58,442 bases of DNA. It comes from Chloroflexota bacterium. Its GTDB lineage: Bacteria > Chloroflexota > Limnocylindria > Limnocylindrales > CSP1-4. The stretch spans positions 1 through 58,442 of the forward strand of contig JAJZRQ010000010.1 of the NCBI GenBank assembly GCA_021802585.1. Reading direction: 5' to 3'. Positions 1 to 8,234 of the stretch are shown piece by piece. How positions within the stretch are numbered: position 1 is the first letter of the stretch; each line of letters opens with the position of its first letter. A model generated the notes under the pieces. It was not told where the DNA came from, did not search any database, and was given only the letters and a program-made list of their open reading frames with translations. Both the position numbers and the translations under genes were made by a program.

Positions 1-2
1 AG

Positions 3-401
3 GTGATCCGGCGCTACCGGCAGTTCGGCTGGGCGCTCGGGCTCGCCTTCCAGCTCAACGACGACCTCCTCGGGATCTGGGGCCGCGAGCAGGCGACCGG
101 CAAGGAGCCCTCGGACCTCGCGAAGCACAAGAAGACGCTGCCGGTCATCTACGCCCTCGAGCACGCCGAGCCGACCGACCGGGCGCGCCTCGAGGCGCTC
201 TACGGGGCCGACCACCCGGGCGCGGCGGAGATCGCCGAGGCGATGGCGATCCTCGAGCGGACCGGCGCGCAGGAGTACACCCGCAAGGAGGCGCGGCGCT
301 GGCGCGACGAGGCGATCGCCCAGCTCGACGCGGCCGGCGTCGTCCAGCCGGAGGCGCGCGAGCGCCTCGAGCTGATCATGCGGAGCGTCATCAGCGCGTA
401 G
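3..401 (+). CDS. Polyprenyl synthetase family protein, C-terminal fragment
   Basis: This is the last 132 residues of a trans-isoprenyl diphosphate synthase; the start lies off the left edge. The visible part carries the second aspartate-rich motif (FQLNDDLLGIWG, about residues 16-27 of the fragment), followed by a Lys-rich stretch (SDLAKHKKTLPVIYALE) typical of the family. The enzyme condenses isopentenyl diphosphate with an allylic diphosphate to make longer chains for quinones, carotenoids or lipids. Chain length cannot be told because the first DDxxD region is missing. It is the only plus-strand gene in the window and converges on the next gene. Confidence 0.88.
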   Translation: MIRRYRQFGWALGLAFQLNDDLLGIWGREQATGKEPSDLAKHKKTLPVIYALEHAEPTDRARLEALYGADHPGAAEIAEAMAILERTGAQEYTRKEARRWRDEAIAQLDAAGVVQPEARERLELIMRSVISA

Positions 402-476
402 GGCCAACAGATGCGTGGGTGGCCATCGGGCCATGGGCACCGCGCCTGACATCGTCTGGGCGCGAACCCAATTGGC

Positions 477-495
477 GACCGCGCCCCGCGCGGTC
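477..495. terminator. Short hairpin between convergent genes
   Basis: A perfect 7-bp inverted repeat (GACCGCG / CGCGGTC, 5-nt loop) lies between the convergent polyprenyl synthase and the membrane-anchored unknown, and overlaps the stop codon of the latter. It could end transcripts from both sides. No T-run follows on either strand, so the call is weak. Confidence 0.3.
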
Positions 496-1129
496 ACGAT
501 CGAGCAGCAGCCTCGGTGAGCTGTCGGACGAGCTCGTCAAACGGGACATCCCGAACGCGGACAAGCCACTCGTCATCGGCGCCGATCGGTGGCTCCGCCG
601 CGCCGAAGTCGCGTACGTACCCCCGGTTCGGGCTGACGATGCCATAGACGGGCGTGATCGAGTCTTCCTTTCGATCCAGGAAGAGGATCAATCGCTCGGC
701 CGGCTGGGCCGCCTTGAACTCTGCAAACCTGGCCGGCACGGGGACGAACAGTTCGACGTCGATGGTGCCAGGCGTCGACGAGACGTAGCTGCCGCGGATG
801 ACCTGCTCGACCTTGACCGGAGACACGGCGTAGAAGGCGATGCCGTCCGGGCCCAGGTCGGGGTCCGCCACCCACGACCGTGACTCCCGGAGCTCACCCA
901 TGCGCCCGACGATGACCGTCTCCGACGAGCGCAGCATGTCCTCCATCGACGCGTAGCCGGGCGAGACGCCGTTGACGGACAGGCGCGCCCAGAAGGCGTC
1001 GGACGCCTCCGGGTCGGCTCGTGGCGGCGAGGCGAGGCTGGCGCCGACGACGATGGCGAACCCGACGAGCAGGCTGAACGCGATGAAGGGAAGCCATCGG
1101 CGCAGGGGCGTGTCCGGGTGTTGGCTCAT
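494..1129 (-). CDS. Membrane-anchored hypothetical protein
   Basis: A 211-residue protein of no family I recognise with confidence. Residues about 12-33 form one hydrophobic segment (LPFIAFSLLVGFAIVVGASLA) after a basic N-terminus, so it is probably a signal anchor with the rest outside the membrane. The outer part contains VIVGRMGELRES and VEQVIRG, a strand-rich pattern seen in secreted Gram-positive-type proteins of unknown role. The ATG at 1129 is chosen because a GAGG Shine-Dalgarno lies 8 nt upstream; an ATG at 1195 would add 22 unlikely residues. It follows the CNNM gene by about 80 bp. Confidence 0.7.
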   Translation of the reverse strand: MSQHPDTPLRRWLPFIAFSLLVGFAIVVGASLASPPRADPEASDAFWARLSVNGVSPGYASMEDMLRSSETVIVGRMGELRESRSWVADPDLGPDGIAFYAVSPVKVEQVIRGSYVSSTPGTIDVELFVPVPARFAEFKAAQPAERLILFLDRKEDSITPVYGIVSPNRGYVRDFGAAEPPIGADDEWLVRVRDVPFDELVRQLTEAAARS

Positions 1130-1210
1130 CTCGGCTGCCTCACCGATCATTCTCCTTGGCATGGTTGCCGTCGCGCTCATGACCGGGCCGGTCACGCTTG
1201 CGTGGCGCCG

Positions 1211-2548
1211 TCAGCGGTCGGCCTCGTCCTCGGCGGGGACCGGCCGCTCCCGGGTCACGAGGACCTTGCCGACCCGTCGGCCGTCGGTCGACTCGACGGT
1301 GATCGCCAGGCCGTCGATGCGGACCACGTCGCCCGGCTTCGGCACCCCGCCGATCCGATGGAAGACGAGGCCGCCGATCGTGTCGTACTCCTCGCGGTCT
1401 TCGAGGAGCGCCTCGAGGTCCAGGTCGTCCCAGGCCTCGCCGATCTCGTCGACCGAGGCGCGCCCGTCGAAACGGACCCGGTCGTCGTCGAGGCGGACGA
1501 CCATCTCCTCCTCCGCGTCGTACTCGTCCTGGATCTCGCCCACGATCTCCTCGAGGAGGTCCTCGATCGTCACGAGGCCGGCCGTGCCGCCGTACTCGTC
1601 GAGGACGATCGCGATGTGGACCTTCCGCCGCTGGAGCTCGTGGAGGAGGTCGTCGATCGACATCGACTCGGGGACGAAGACGGGAGGCCGGAGGAGCGCG
1701 CGGACCGTCGGCCGCTCCCCGGAGGCGGCCTTGAGGAACGGGAGGAGGTCCTTCGCGTAGAGGATCCCGACGACCTGGTCGACCGAGCCCTCCCAGACGG
1801 GAAGGCGGCTGTGGCCCTCCTCGATGATCCGGTCGACGGCCGTCTCGAGGTCCACCTCGGCCTCGAGGCCGACGATGTCGATCCGGGGGACCATGACCTC
1901 GTGGACGCGGCGCTCGCCGAGCTCGATGACCGCGTGGATCATCTGCTCCTCCTCCGCCTCGAGGACTCCCTCCTCGCCGCCGCGCTCGACGATGAGCTTC
2001 AGCTCCTCGGCGGTGATCTGGGCCTCCTTCGTGATGTCGGCCCCGAACGGCCGCACGATGAGGCGGGTGAGGGCGGTGAGGAGGGCGACGACCGGGGCGA
2101 GGAGCCGGCCAAGGAGGTCGACCGGGCCGCCAAGGGTGAGCGCCATCCGGTCGGGGAAGGCGAGCGCGAGCGCCTTCGGGACGAGCTCGCCGACGACGAT
2201 CGAGAAGAGGGAGAGGACGACGGTCACCGTCACGAGAGCGATCGCGTGCGCGCTCCCTCGCAGGGGCTCGATCGTCGCGAGGACGTCGGCGAGCATCCCG
2301 GCGAGCGAAACCGCCGCGACCGCCGAGGCGAGGAAGCCGATGAACGTGATCGCGATCTGGATGACCGCGAGGAAGCGGCCCGGGTCGTCGATGAGGTGGC
2401 GGAGGCGGCGCGCGCCGCGGCGGCCCTCGTCGACGAGCTGGTCGACCCGGCTCCGGCGGACGGACACGAGGGCGATCTCGGCGGCGACGAAGATCCCGGC
2501 GAGGAGCGTGAGGCCGACGACGAGAAGGAGCTCGCCCAGGGAGCCCAT
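1211..2548 (-). CDS. CNNM/CorC-type membrane protein with CBS domains (hemolysin family)
   Basis: A 445-residue protein with the standard layout of this family: an N-terminal CNNM (DUF21) transmembrane domain (about 1-190, with FVAAEIALVSV near residue 20), a CBS pair (about 200-330, including VMVPRIDIVGLE and DEYGGTAGLVTIEDLLEEIVGEI), and a C-terminal CorC/HlyC domain (about 350-435, YDTIGGLVFHRIG). Such proteins are linked to Mg2+ or other divalent cation export; the old hemolysin name is historical. Its ATG overlaps the glmU stop by one base (TGATG), so translation is probably coupled to glmU. Confidence 0.92.
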   Translation of the reverse strand: MGSLGELLLVVGLTLLAGIFVAAEIALVSVRRSRVDQLVDEGRRGARRLRHLIDDPGRFLAVIQIAITFIGFLASAVAAVSLAGMLADVLATIEPLRGSAHAIALVTVTVVLSLFSIVVGELVPKALALAFPDRMALTLGGPVDLLGRLLAPVVALLTALTRLIVRPFGADITKEAQITAEELKLIVERGGEEGVLEAEEEQMIHAVIELGERRVHEVMVPRIDIVGLEAEVDLETAVDRIIEEGHSRLPVWEGSVDQVVGILYAKDLLPFLKAASGERPTVRALLRPPVFVPESMSIDDLLHELQRRKVHIAIVLDEYGGTAGLVTIEDLLEEIVGEIQDEYDAEEEMVVRLDDDRVRFDGRASVDEIGEAWDDLDLEALLEDREEYDTIGGLVFHRIGGVPKPGDVVRIDGLAITVESTDGRRVGKVLVTRERPVPAEDEADR

Positions 2549-4014
2549 CAGCGAGGCTCCGCGGGAGGAGGTGACGGGTCGCCGGTCGGGTCTGCCGGGG
2601 CGGCGGCGGGCGCAGCCGGCCCGGGCGGGCCGCCGGGGCCCGCGGCGGGATCCTCGGGCGCGGGCGGGCGCGGGTCGCGGAGCCGCGCCGGGACGCCGAC
2701 GGCGAGCTTGCCGGCGGGGACGTCCCGGGTGACGACCGCGCCGGCGCCGGTCCGGGCGCCGTCCCCCAGCGTGAGCGGGGCCCGGAGCATCGTGTCGACG
2801 CCGAGGAAGACCCCCTTCCCGATCTCGGTGTGGTGCTTCCGGACGCCGTCGTAGTTCGCGGTGATCGTCCCCGCGCCGACGTTCGTGCCCTCGCCGACGT
2901 GGGCGTCGCCGAGGTAGCTCACGTGGTGCTGCTTCACCCCGGCCTCGAGGCGGCTGTTCTTCACCTCGGCGAAGTTGCCGAGCTCGACCCCGGGCCCGAT
3001 CGAGCTTCCGGGCCGGAGGTGGCTGAAGGGACCGATCGTCGTCCCCTCCTCCACGGTGGAGCGCTCGAGCACGCTCGCCCAGACGCGGCAGCGCGGGCCG
3101 ACGGTGCTGTCGAGGAGCTGGCTCCCAGCTCCGATCGTCGTCCCCTCCCCCACCCGGGTCCGGCCCCGGAGGACCACGTGCGGCTCGAGGACGACGTCGG
3201 CCGCCAGCTCGACGTCGGCGTCGACGTGGGCGGTCGCGGGGTCGAGCATCGTCACCCCGGCGGCCATCCAGGCGACGTTGATCCGTTCGCGGAGCATCGC
3301 CGTGGCCTCGGCGAGCTGGACCCGGTCGTTGATCCCGTCGAGCGTCCCGTCTTCGGGCGCCTCGTGGGCGACGACGGCCCGTCCGTCGGCGAGGGCGAGG
3401 TCGACGAGCTGGGTGAGGTAGAGCTCGCCGGTCGCGGGGGAAGGCGTGAGCCGCCCGATCGCGCCCCGGAGCCAGCCGGCGTCGAACGCGTAGAGCCCGA
3501 CGTTCACCTCGCCGACGGCGAGCTCGTCGGCGGTCGCGTCCTTCGCCTCGACGATCCGGGCCACGCCGGCGCCGTCGGGCGTGCGGATGACCCGCCCCAG
3601 GCTGCCCGGGTCCCAGGTCTCGAACGAGACGAGGGCCATGGCCGCGCCGGCCTCCCGGCGCCGGGCCAGGACCCCCGCGACGAGGTCGACCTCGACGAGG
3701 GGGATGTCACCGTTGAGGGCGACGACCTCGTCGGCCTCGGCCGGGACGACGGTCAGGCCCGCCCGCAGGGCGTCGCCGGTCCCGTCGGGGCGCTCCTGGA
3801 GCGCGAACGTGCCACCCTCGGGGAACGCGTCGCGGATCGCGGCGGTGGCCGGCGAGACGACGACGACGGGGTCGGCGCCGGTCGCCGCGCGAGCCGCGTC
3901 GAGGACGTAGGCGAGCATGGGACGGCCGCACAGCGGGTGGAGGAGCTTCGGTGTCGCCGAGCGCATCCGCGTGCCGAGCCCGCCGGCGAGCACGACGGCG
4001 ATGGGTCGCGTCAT
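2548..4014 (-). CDS. glmU: Bifunctional GlcNAc-1-P uridyltransferase / GlcN-1-P acetyltransferase
   Basis: GlmU makes UDP-GlcNAc for peptidoglycan in two steps. The N-terminal pyrophosphorylase shows LAGGLGTRM (residues 9-17) with the following lysine of PKLLHPLCGRP. The C-terminal left-handed beta-helix shows HLRPGSSIGPGVELGNFAEVKNS and GAGTITANYDG, the acetyl-CoA part. The 488 residues exceed the usual ~455 because of a Pro/Ala-rich tail of about 40 residues. Its partner genes glmM and glmS lie about 12 kb away on the same strand. A promoter candidate is at 4115-4144, leaving a leader of roughly 90 nt; no clear Shine-Dalgarno precedes the ATG. Confidence 0.96.
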   Translation of the reverse strand: MTRPIAVVLAGGLGTRMRSATPKLLHPLCGRPMLAYVLDAARAATGADPVVVVSPATAAIRDAFPEGGTFALQERPDGTGDALRAGLTVVPAEADEVVALNGDIPLVEVDLVAGVLARRREAGAAMALVSFETWDPGSLGRVIRTPDGAGVARIVEAKDATADELAVGEVNVGLYAFDAGWLRGAIGRLTPSPATGELYLTQLVDLALADGRAVVAHEAPEDGTLDGINDRVQLAEATAMLRERINVAWMAAGVTMLDPATAHVDADVELAADVVLEPHVVLRGRTRVGEGTTIGAGSQLLDSTVGPRCRVWASVLERSTVEEGTTIGPFSHLRPGSSIGPGVELGNFAEVKNSRLEAGVKQHHVSYLGDAHVGEGTNVGAGTITANYDGVRKHHTEIGKGVFLGVDTMLRAPLTLGDGARTGAGAVVTRDVPAGKLAVGVPARLRDPRPPAPEDPAAGPGGPPGPAAPAAAPADPTGDPSPPPAEPR

Positions 4015-4114
4015 CGGTGGGCGGGGCGGACGGCGCGTCCCGGGAGCGCGGCGGGCTCCGGGCCCGGGCGACTGCCGTCCGGCGGAGGTGGATCGGGTGT
4101 CATGTGGCCCCGGG

Positions 4115-4144
4115 ATCGTAGGGGCGCGCGCGCCGGTTCGTCAA
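4115..4144 (-). promoter_or_regulatory. Sigma-70-type promoter candidate for glmU
   Basis: On the minus strand TTGACG (4144-4139) is followed after 18 bp by TACGAT (4120-4115). It sits in the 153-bp gap between ridA and glmU, so it would drive glmU and the CNNM gene independently of the tsa cluster. The spacer is a GC-rich alternating tract. Confidence 0.6.
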
Positions 4145-4167
4145 CCGACGGGCCTTCCGAGCGGCGC

Positions 4168-4554
4168 TCACGCCCGGAGCCGCGCGATCGCCTCGATCTC
4201 TACGCGGCCGCCCTTCGGGAGGGCCGCCACCTGCACGGTCGAGCGGGCGGGCGGCGGGTCGGTGACGAAGCGGCCGTAGACGGCGTTGACCGCCGCGAAG
4301 TCGGCGATGTCGGCGAGGAAGATCGTCGTCTTCACCACGTCGTCGAACGTGCAGCCGGCCGCGTCGAGGACGTTCCGCAGGTTCGCCATCGCCCGCTCCG
4401 CCTGCGCCTCGACGCCCGGCCCGGCGAAGTCGCCGGTCGCGGGGTCGAGGCCGAGCTGCCCGGAGCAGAAGAGGAAGCCGCCGGCGCTGATCGCCTGGCT
4501 GTAGGGGCCGATGGCGGCCGGGGCCTGCGGGGTGGCGACGGGGGTGCGGGGCAT
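4168..4554 (-). CDS. ridA: RidA family enamine/imine deaminase
   Basis: A 128-residue RidA/YjgF/UK114 protein, normal length. Family features seen: IGPYSQAISAGGFLFCSGQLGLDPATG near the N-terminus and RSTVQVAALPKGGRVEIEAIA near the C-terminus, which holds the conserved Arg and the EIEAIA signature. RidA hydrolyses reactive 2-aminoacrylate and related imines made by PLP enzymes. It lies 20 bp after ispE and has a strong GGAGGAGG Shine-Dalgarno. A PLP alanine racemase is encoded further upstream on the same strand. Confidence 0.94.
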   Translation of the reverse strand: MPRTPVATPQAPAAIGPYSQAISAGGFLFCSGQLGLDPATGDFAGPGVEAQAERAMANLRNVLDAAGCTFDDVVKTTIFLADIADFAAVNAVYGRFVTDPPPARSTVQVAALPKGGRVEIEAIARLRA

Positions 4555-4574
4555 GGCGGTCCTCCTCCTCGGGT

Positions 4575-5618
4575 TCAGGTGGTCGCGGTCGGCTCGGGAT
4601 GGGCGACCGTGGCGGCTTCGGCCGAGACGCCGACGAGCGTGGCCGCGGCGACGAACGGCGGGCGCTCACCAGGGAGCGGCAGGAGCCCGTCGGCGAGCGC
4701 GGCCCGGATGATCGCGGCGTCTCCCCGCGCGTCGGCGAGCGACGGTGAGAGGGCGAAGAGCGTGGGCCCGGAGCCCGACTGGCCCACCGGGCGGTCGAGG
4801 ATCCGGGCGAGCGCCCGGCGGGCGGCGACGAGCCCCGGGACGAGGGCGGTCGCCGCGGGGAGCAGGTCGTTCGCCACGGCGATGACCCCGGCCCGCTCGA
4901 GGAAGCGGGCCGCCGAGAGGCCGGCGGCGAGCTCGGCGGCGAGGTACCGCGACGACGCGAGGGTCGCACCGCCCTCGGGGCGCCGGCCCCCCGCGTAGGC
5001 GGCGAACACCGCCGGCGTCGGGACCGGCACGGCCGGGGTGACGAGGACGACGCCCGGTGCCTCACCGCGCGGGGCCGGGAGCGGCGTCACCCGTTCGCCG
5101 CGGCCCTCGACGAGCGCCCAGCCGCCGGCGAGGAAGAACGGGCAGTCCGATCCGAGCGCGGCGGCGAGGTCGACGCGCTGGTCCGGCCCGAGGACGTCCG
5201 TCGCGCCCCACGCCTCGAGCGCCGCGTCGATCGCGGCCGCCGCGTCCGACGAGCCGCCGGCGAGGCCGGCCGCCGCCGGGATCCGCTTCTCGAGGCGGAT
5301 CGCGAGCGCCGGGAGGGGCCGCGCGTCGCCGGCGGCCCGGATCGCCTCCCGCGTCGCCCGGACGGCCCGCAGGGCGAGGTTCGCCTCGACCGGCCCGAGG
5401 TCCAGAGCGGGCGCCCCGCCGGGCCCGACGACATGGAGGCGGTCCTCCGGCCCGAACGCCGGGCTGAGCGCGAGGCCGTCCGCGAGGTCGAGCGGCGCCA
5501 TGACCGAGTGGAGGGCATGGAACCCGTCCGGCCGCCGGCCGACGACGGCGAGCGTCAGGTTCAGCTTCGCCGGGGCGAGCCGGACGACCGGGGTCACGCG
5601 GCGCGCCGGGTCGCTCAT
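4575..5618 (-). CDS. ispE: 4-diphosphocytidyl-2-C-methyl-D-erythritol kinase
   Basis: IspE phosphorylates CDP-ME in the MEP route to isoprenoids. The 347-residue protein is a GHMP kinase: PAKLNLTLAVVGRRPDGFHALHSV near the N-terminus, and the ATP-binding loop IPAAAGLAGGSSDAAAAIDA about a third of the way in. The ATG at 5618 overlaps the rsmA stop by four bases (ATGA). The frame stays open far upstream, but that part is a shadow of rsmA. The rsmA-ispE pairing is common in bacteria. It shows that this organism uses the MEP pathway, in line with the isoprenoid synthase at the left edge. Confidence 0.94.
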   Translation of the reverse strand: MSDPARRVTPVVRLAPAKLNLTLAVVGRRPDGFHALHSVMAPLDLADGLALSPAFGPEDRLHVVGPGGAPALDLGPVEANLALRAVRATREAIRAAGDARPLPALAIRLEKRIPAAAGLAGGSSDAAAAIDAALEAWGATDVLGPDQRVDLAAALGSDCPFFLAGGWALVEGRGERVTPLPAPRGEAPGVVLVTPAVPVPTPAVFAAYAGGRRPEGGATLASSRYLAAELAAGLSAARFLERAGVIAVANDLLPAATALVPGLVAARRALARILDRPVGQSGSGPTLFALSPSLADARGDAAIIRAALADGLLPLPGERPPFVAAATLVGVSAEAATVAHPEPTATT

Positions 5619-6526
5619 CGCGCTCCCTCCGCCCGCCGGCCGCGGCGGTCCTCGGGGAGCGGCCCGAGCGCCCCGAGGAGGCCGATCCACTCCCCCACCC
5701 CGAGCGTCTGCGGCCGGCGGTCGCCGGCGATCCCCGCCTCGGCGAGGGCGGCCGCGACGCGGGCCGGCTCGATCGGCAGCTGCCGGGCGAGGACGTTGTG
5801 GAGCATCTTCCGCCGCTCGCGGAAGCCGGCCTGGACGAGGCGCCAGAGGTCGTCCTCCATCGCCCCCGGGAGGCGGCCCGTGGCGTCGGGGTCCCGGATG
5901 TCGAGGGCGACGACCGCGGAATCGACCTCCGGCGCGGGCTCGAAGGCGGCGCGCGGGACCCGCCGCACGATCGACACGGCGGCGTGGTACTGGACGAAGA
6001 CCGACAGGTAGCTCATCCCGCCGGGGCGGGCCGCGATCCGCTCCGCGACCTCGCGCTGGAGCATGAGGACGCAGCGCTCCGGGCGCGGCCCGGCGGCCCC
6101 GCCGAGGAGCAGATGGAGGACCGGGCTCGTGACGTGGTACGGGAGGTTCGCCACGACATCGTACGGCGCCTCGACGAGCGCGGCGAGGTCGGCATCGAGG
6201 ATGTCCGCCTCGACGAGGGCGAGATCCCCGGCCGCGATCTCGGGCGCGAACGCCTCGCGGAGGTGGCCCGCGAGCCCCCGGTCGATCTCGACGGCGGTGA
6301 CGCGGGCCCCCGCGGCGAGGAGGCCGCCGGTGAGGATCCCGAGCCCGGGTCCGATCTCGAGAACCCGCCGTCCCGGGGCCGGCGCCGCCGCGTCGAGGAT
6401 CGCCTCGAGGACCTCGACGTCGGCGAGGAAGTTCTGAGAGAACCGTCGCTGGGCACGCAGGCCCGCCGCCCGGAGGGTGCGCCGGACCGCACCGGGGTCG
6501 AGGCGGGCGGGAGCCGGACCGTTCAC
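5615..6526 (-). CDS. rsmA: 16S rRNA (adenine1518/1519-N6)-dimethyltransferase
   Basis: RsmA (KsgA) dimethylates two adjacent adenines in helix 45 of 16S rRNA late in 30S assembly. The 303-residue protein shows the QNFL element (about 31-34), the SAM-binding LEIGPGLG (about 57-63), and the catalytic NLPY motif (127-130). The GTG start overlaps the tsaD stop by four bases (GTGA), and its own stop overlaps the ispE start in the same way, so it is a middle gene of a tightly coupled operon. Confidence 0.96.
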   Translation of the reverse strand: MNGPAPARLDPGAVRRTLRAAGLRAQRRFSQNFLADVEVLEAILDAAAPAPGRRVLEIGPGLGILTGGLLAAGARVTAVEIDRGLAGHLREAFAPEIAAGDLALVEADILDADLAALVEAPYDVVANLPYHVTSPVLHLLLGGAAGPRPERCVLMLQREVAERIAARPGGMSYLSVFVQYHAAVSIVRRVPRAAFEPAPEVDSAVVALDIRDPDATGRLPGAMEDDLWRLVQAGFRERRKMLHNVLARQLPIEPARVAAALAEAGIAGDRRPQTLGVGEWIGLLGALGPLPEDRRGRRAEGAR

Positions 6527-7695
6527 CGGGCGACCTTCCCGGCCGCGTCCGCCTCGGCGTCACGGAGCGCCGCGTACGCGCGGGCCGTCGCGCCGCGAGT
6601 CGGCGGCCGGCGGCTCCCGGGGGCTCCCGCGGGGCGGGCGAGCGGCCATGCGGCCCGCACCCCGAGGTCGAGCCCCGCGCGCTCGCCGGCGGCGAGCCGT
6701 CGCGCCCCCGCCGCGCCGATCATCGCCCCATTGTCGGTGCAGAGCCCCGGGCGCGGGATGACGAGGTCGACGCCGAGCGCCCCGGCGCCCGCGGCGAGCC
6801 GGGCCCGGAGCGCCGCGTTGGACGCCACGCCGCCGCCGACGACGATCGCCCGGGCTCCGACGTCCTCGGCGGCGCGAAGCGTCTTCGTCGCGAGGACGTC
6901 GACGACGCTTGCCTGGAACCCCGCCGCGAGCGCCGCAACCCGGCCCGCGGGGAGGCGTCCGCCCTCCTCGGCCGGGGGGAGCCCGGCGGCGGCGAGCTCC
7001 GCCTCGACGAGGCGGCGGAGAGCCGTCTTCAGCCCCGAGAAGCTGAAGTCGTACGAGGCGCCGAGCCAGGCCCGCGGGAGCCTCTCCGGCCTCCCCGGCG
7101 CCGCCTCGGCGGCGCGGGCGATCGCCGGGCCGCCGGGATACCCGAGCCCGAGGAGCCGGCCCGCCTTGTCGAACGCCTCGCCGGCGGCGTCGTCGACGGT
7201 CTCACCGAGGAGCCGGTACGCGAGGTGGTCGCGCATCTCGACGAGGAACGTGTGGCCGCCCGACACGACGAGGGCGACGAGCGGGAAGGGCGGCTCCGGC
7301 CGCTCCGCCTCGCCCGGGTCGAGGAGCCACGCCGCGTAGAGGTGGCCCTCGAGGTGGTTCACCCCGACGAGCGGGACGTCGAGCGCCCAGGCGAGCGCCT
7401 TCCCGTACGAGAGCCCGACGAGGAGCGAGCCGGCGAGGCCGGGACCGGCCGTCGCGGCCACGGCGCCGACGTCGGCGAGGGTCGCGCCGGCCGCCGCGAG
7501 GACCTCGTCGAGGGCCGGGTCGATCCAGCGGAGGTGGGCCCGCGCCGCGAGCTCCGGCACGATCCCGCCGGTTCCCGCGTGGAGCGCCACCTGGCTCGCG
7601 ACCGCCTCGGCGACGATCCGGCGCGAACCGTCGAGGAGCGCGACGCCCGTCTCGTCGCACGAGGACTCGATCGCCAGGAGGAGGCCGCGGCTCAC
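6523..7695 (-). CDS. tsaD: tRNA N6-adenosine threonylcarbamoyltransferase TsaD
   Basis: TsaD transfers the threonylcarbamoyl group to A37 of ANN-decoding tRNAs (t6A). The 390-residue ASKHA-fold protein shows LAIESSCDETGVAL at the N-terminus, the metal-binding NHLEGHLYA (H114 and H118), and CTDNGAMIGAAGARR near the end, which supplies a conserved Asp ligand. It has a somewhat long Arg/Ala-rich tail. The start is a GTG overlapping the rimI stop (GTGA); longer in-frame starts would run through rimI. Partners tsaB and tsaE are just upstream. Confidence 0.95.
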   Translation of the reverse strand: MSRGLLLAIESSCDETGVALLDGSRRIVAEAVASQVALHAGTGGIVPELAARAHLRWIDPALDEVLAAAGATLADVGAVAATAGPGLAGSLLVGLSYGKALAWALDVPLVGVNHLEGHLYAAWLLDPGEAERPEPPFPLVALVVSGGHTFLVEMRDHLAYRLLGETVDDAAGEAFDKAGRLLGLGYPGGPAIARAAEAAPGRPERLPRAWLGASYDFSFSGLKTALRRLVEAELAAAGLPPAEEGGRLPAGRVAALAAGFQASVVDVLATKTLRAAEDVGARAIVVGGGVASNAALRARLAAGAGALGVDLVIPRPGLCTDNGAMIGAAGARRLAAGERAGLDLGVRAAWPLARPAGAPGSRRPPTRGATARAYAALRDAEADAAGKVAR

Positions 7696-8234
7696 CCGGG
7701 CGCCTCCGGGTCGGGGATGGCCGCGAGCTCCGCCCGCCGTCGGGCGAGGAGCGCCGCCATCGCGGGCGCCTCGAGCGGCTCCGTCGTCATGATGAGGGCA
7801 TCCTCGTGGTCGTCGCTGTAGTAGCGCGGCCGGATCCCCACGGGCCGGAACCCGAACTTCTCGTAGAGCCGGCGCGCGCCGAGGTTCGAGAGCCGGACCT
7901 CGAGCGTCGCCTCGCGGGCCCCCCGCGCGATCGAGAGGTCGAGGAGGGCGAGGAGGAGGCGCTCGCCGACATGGTGGCGGCGCCACGCCGGGGTGACCGC
8001 GAACGTCGTGACGTGGGCCTCGTCGACCATGAGCCAGATGCCGGCGTACGCGACGACGGCGCCGGCGGCCCGCACGACGAGGTAGTGGGCGAGGCGGTTC
8101 GTCTCGAGCTCGTTCCGGTACGCGTACGAGGGCCACGGCGTCGTGAAGCTCGCCTTCTCGATCGCCTGGACCGCGGCGAGGTCGGCGTGGGTCATCCGGT
8201 CGATGACGAGCCTCACCGGGGGCCGCGCGACCAT
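7692..8234 (-). CDS. rimI: Ribosomal-protein-alanine N-acetyltransferase RimI-like GNAT
   Basis: A 180-residue GNAT acetyltransferase between tsaB and tsaD, the usual place for rimI. Visible: IDRMTHADLAAVQAIEKASF, the central VTTFAVTPAWRRHHVGERLL acetyl-CoA loop (motif A, basic R/G-rich), and LEVRLSNLGARRLYEKFGF (motif B). The family acetylates the N-terminal Ala of S18 and perhaps other proteins. ATG 8234 has a clear AGGAG 7 nt upstream and overlaps tsaB by 22 bp. A GTG at 8216 would give the 4-nt overlap seen elsewhere in the operon but has no Shine-Dalgarno, so the longer form is preferred. Confidence 0.88.
   Translation of the reverse strand: MVARPPVRLVIDRMTHADLAAVQAIEKASFTTPWPSYAYRNELETNRLAHYLVVRAAGAVVAYAGIWLMVDEAHVTTFAVTPAWRRHHVGERLLLALLDLSIARGAREATLEVRLSNLGARRLYEKFGFRPVGIRPRYYSDDHEDALIMTTEPLEAPAMAALLARRRAELAAIPDPEAPG

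Noticed and set aside
8214-8216. GTG 8216 as the rimI start
   Set aside because: It would give the 4-nt overlap seen in neighbours, but ATG 8234 has AGGAG at ideal distance while the GTG has no Shine-Dalgarno. Kept only as an alternative.
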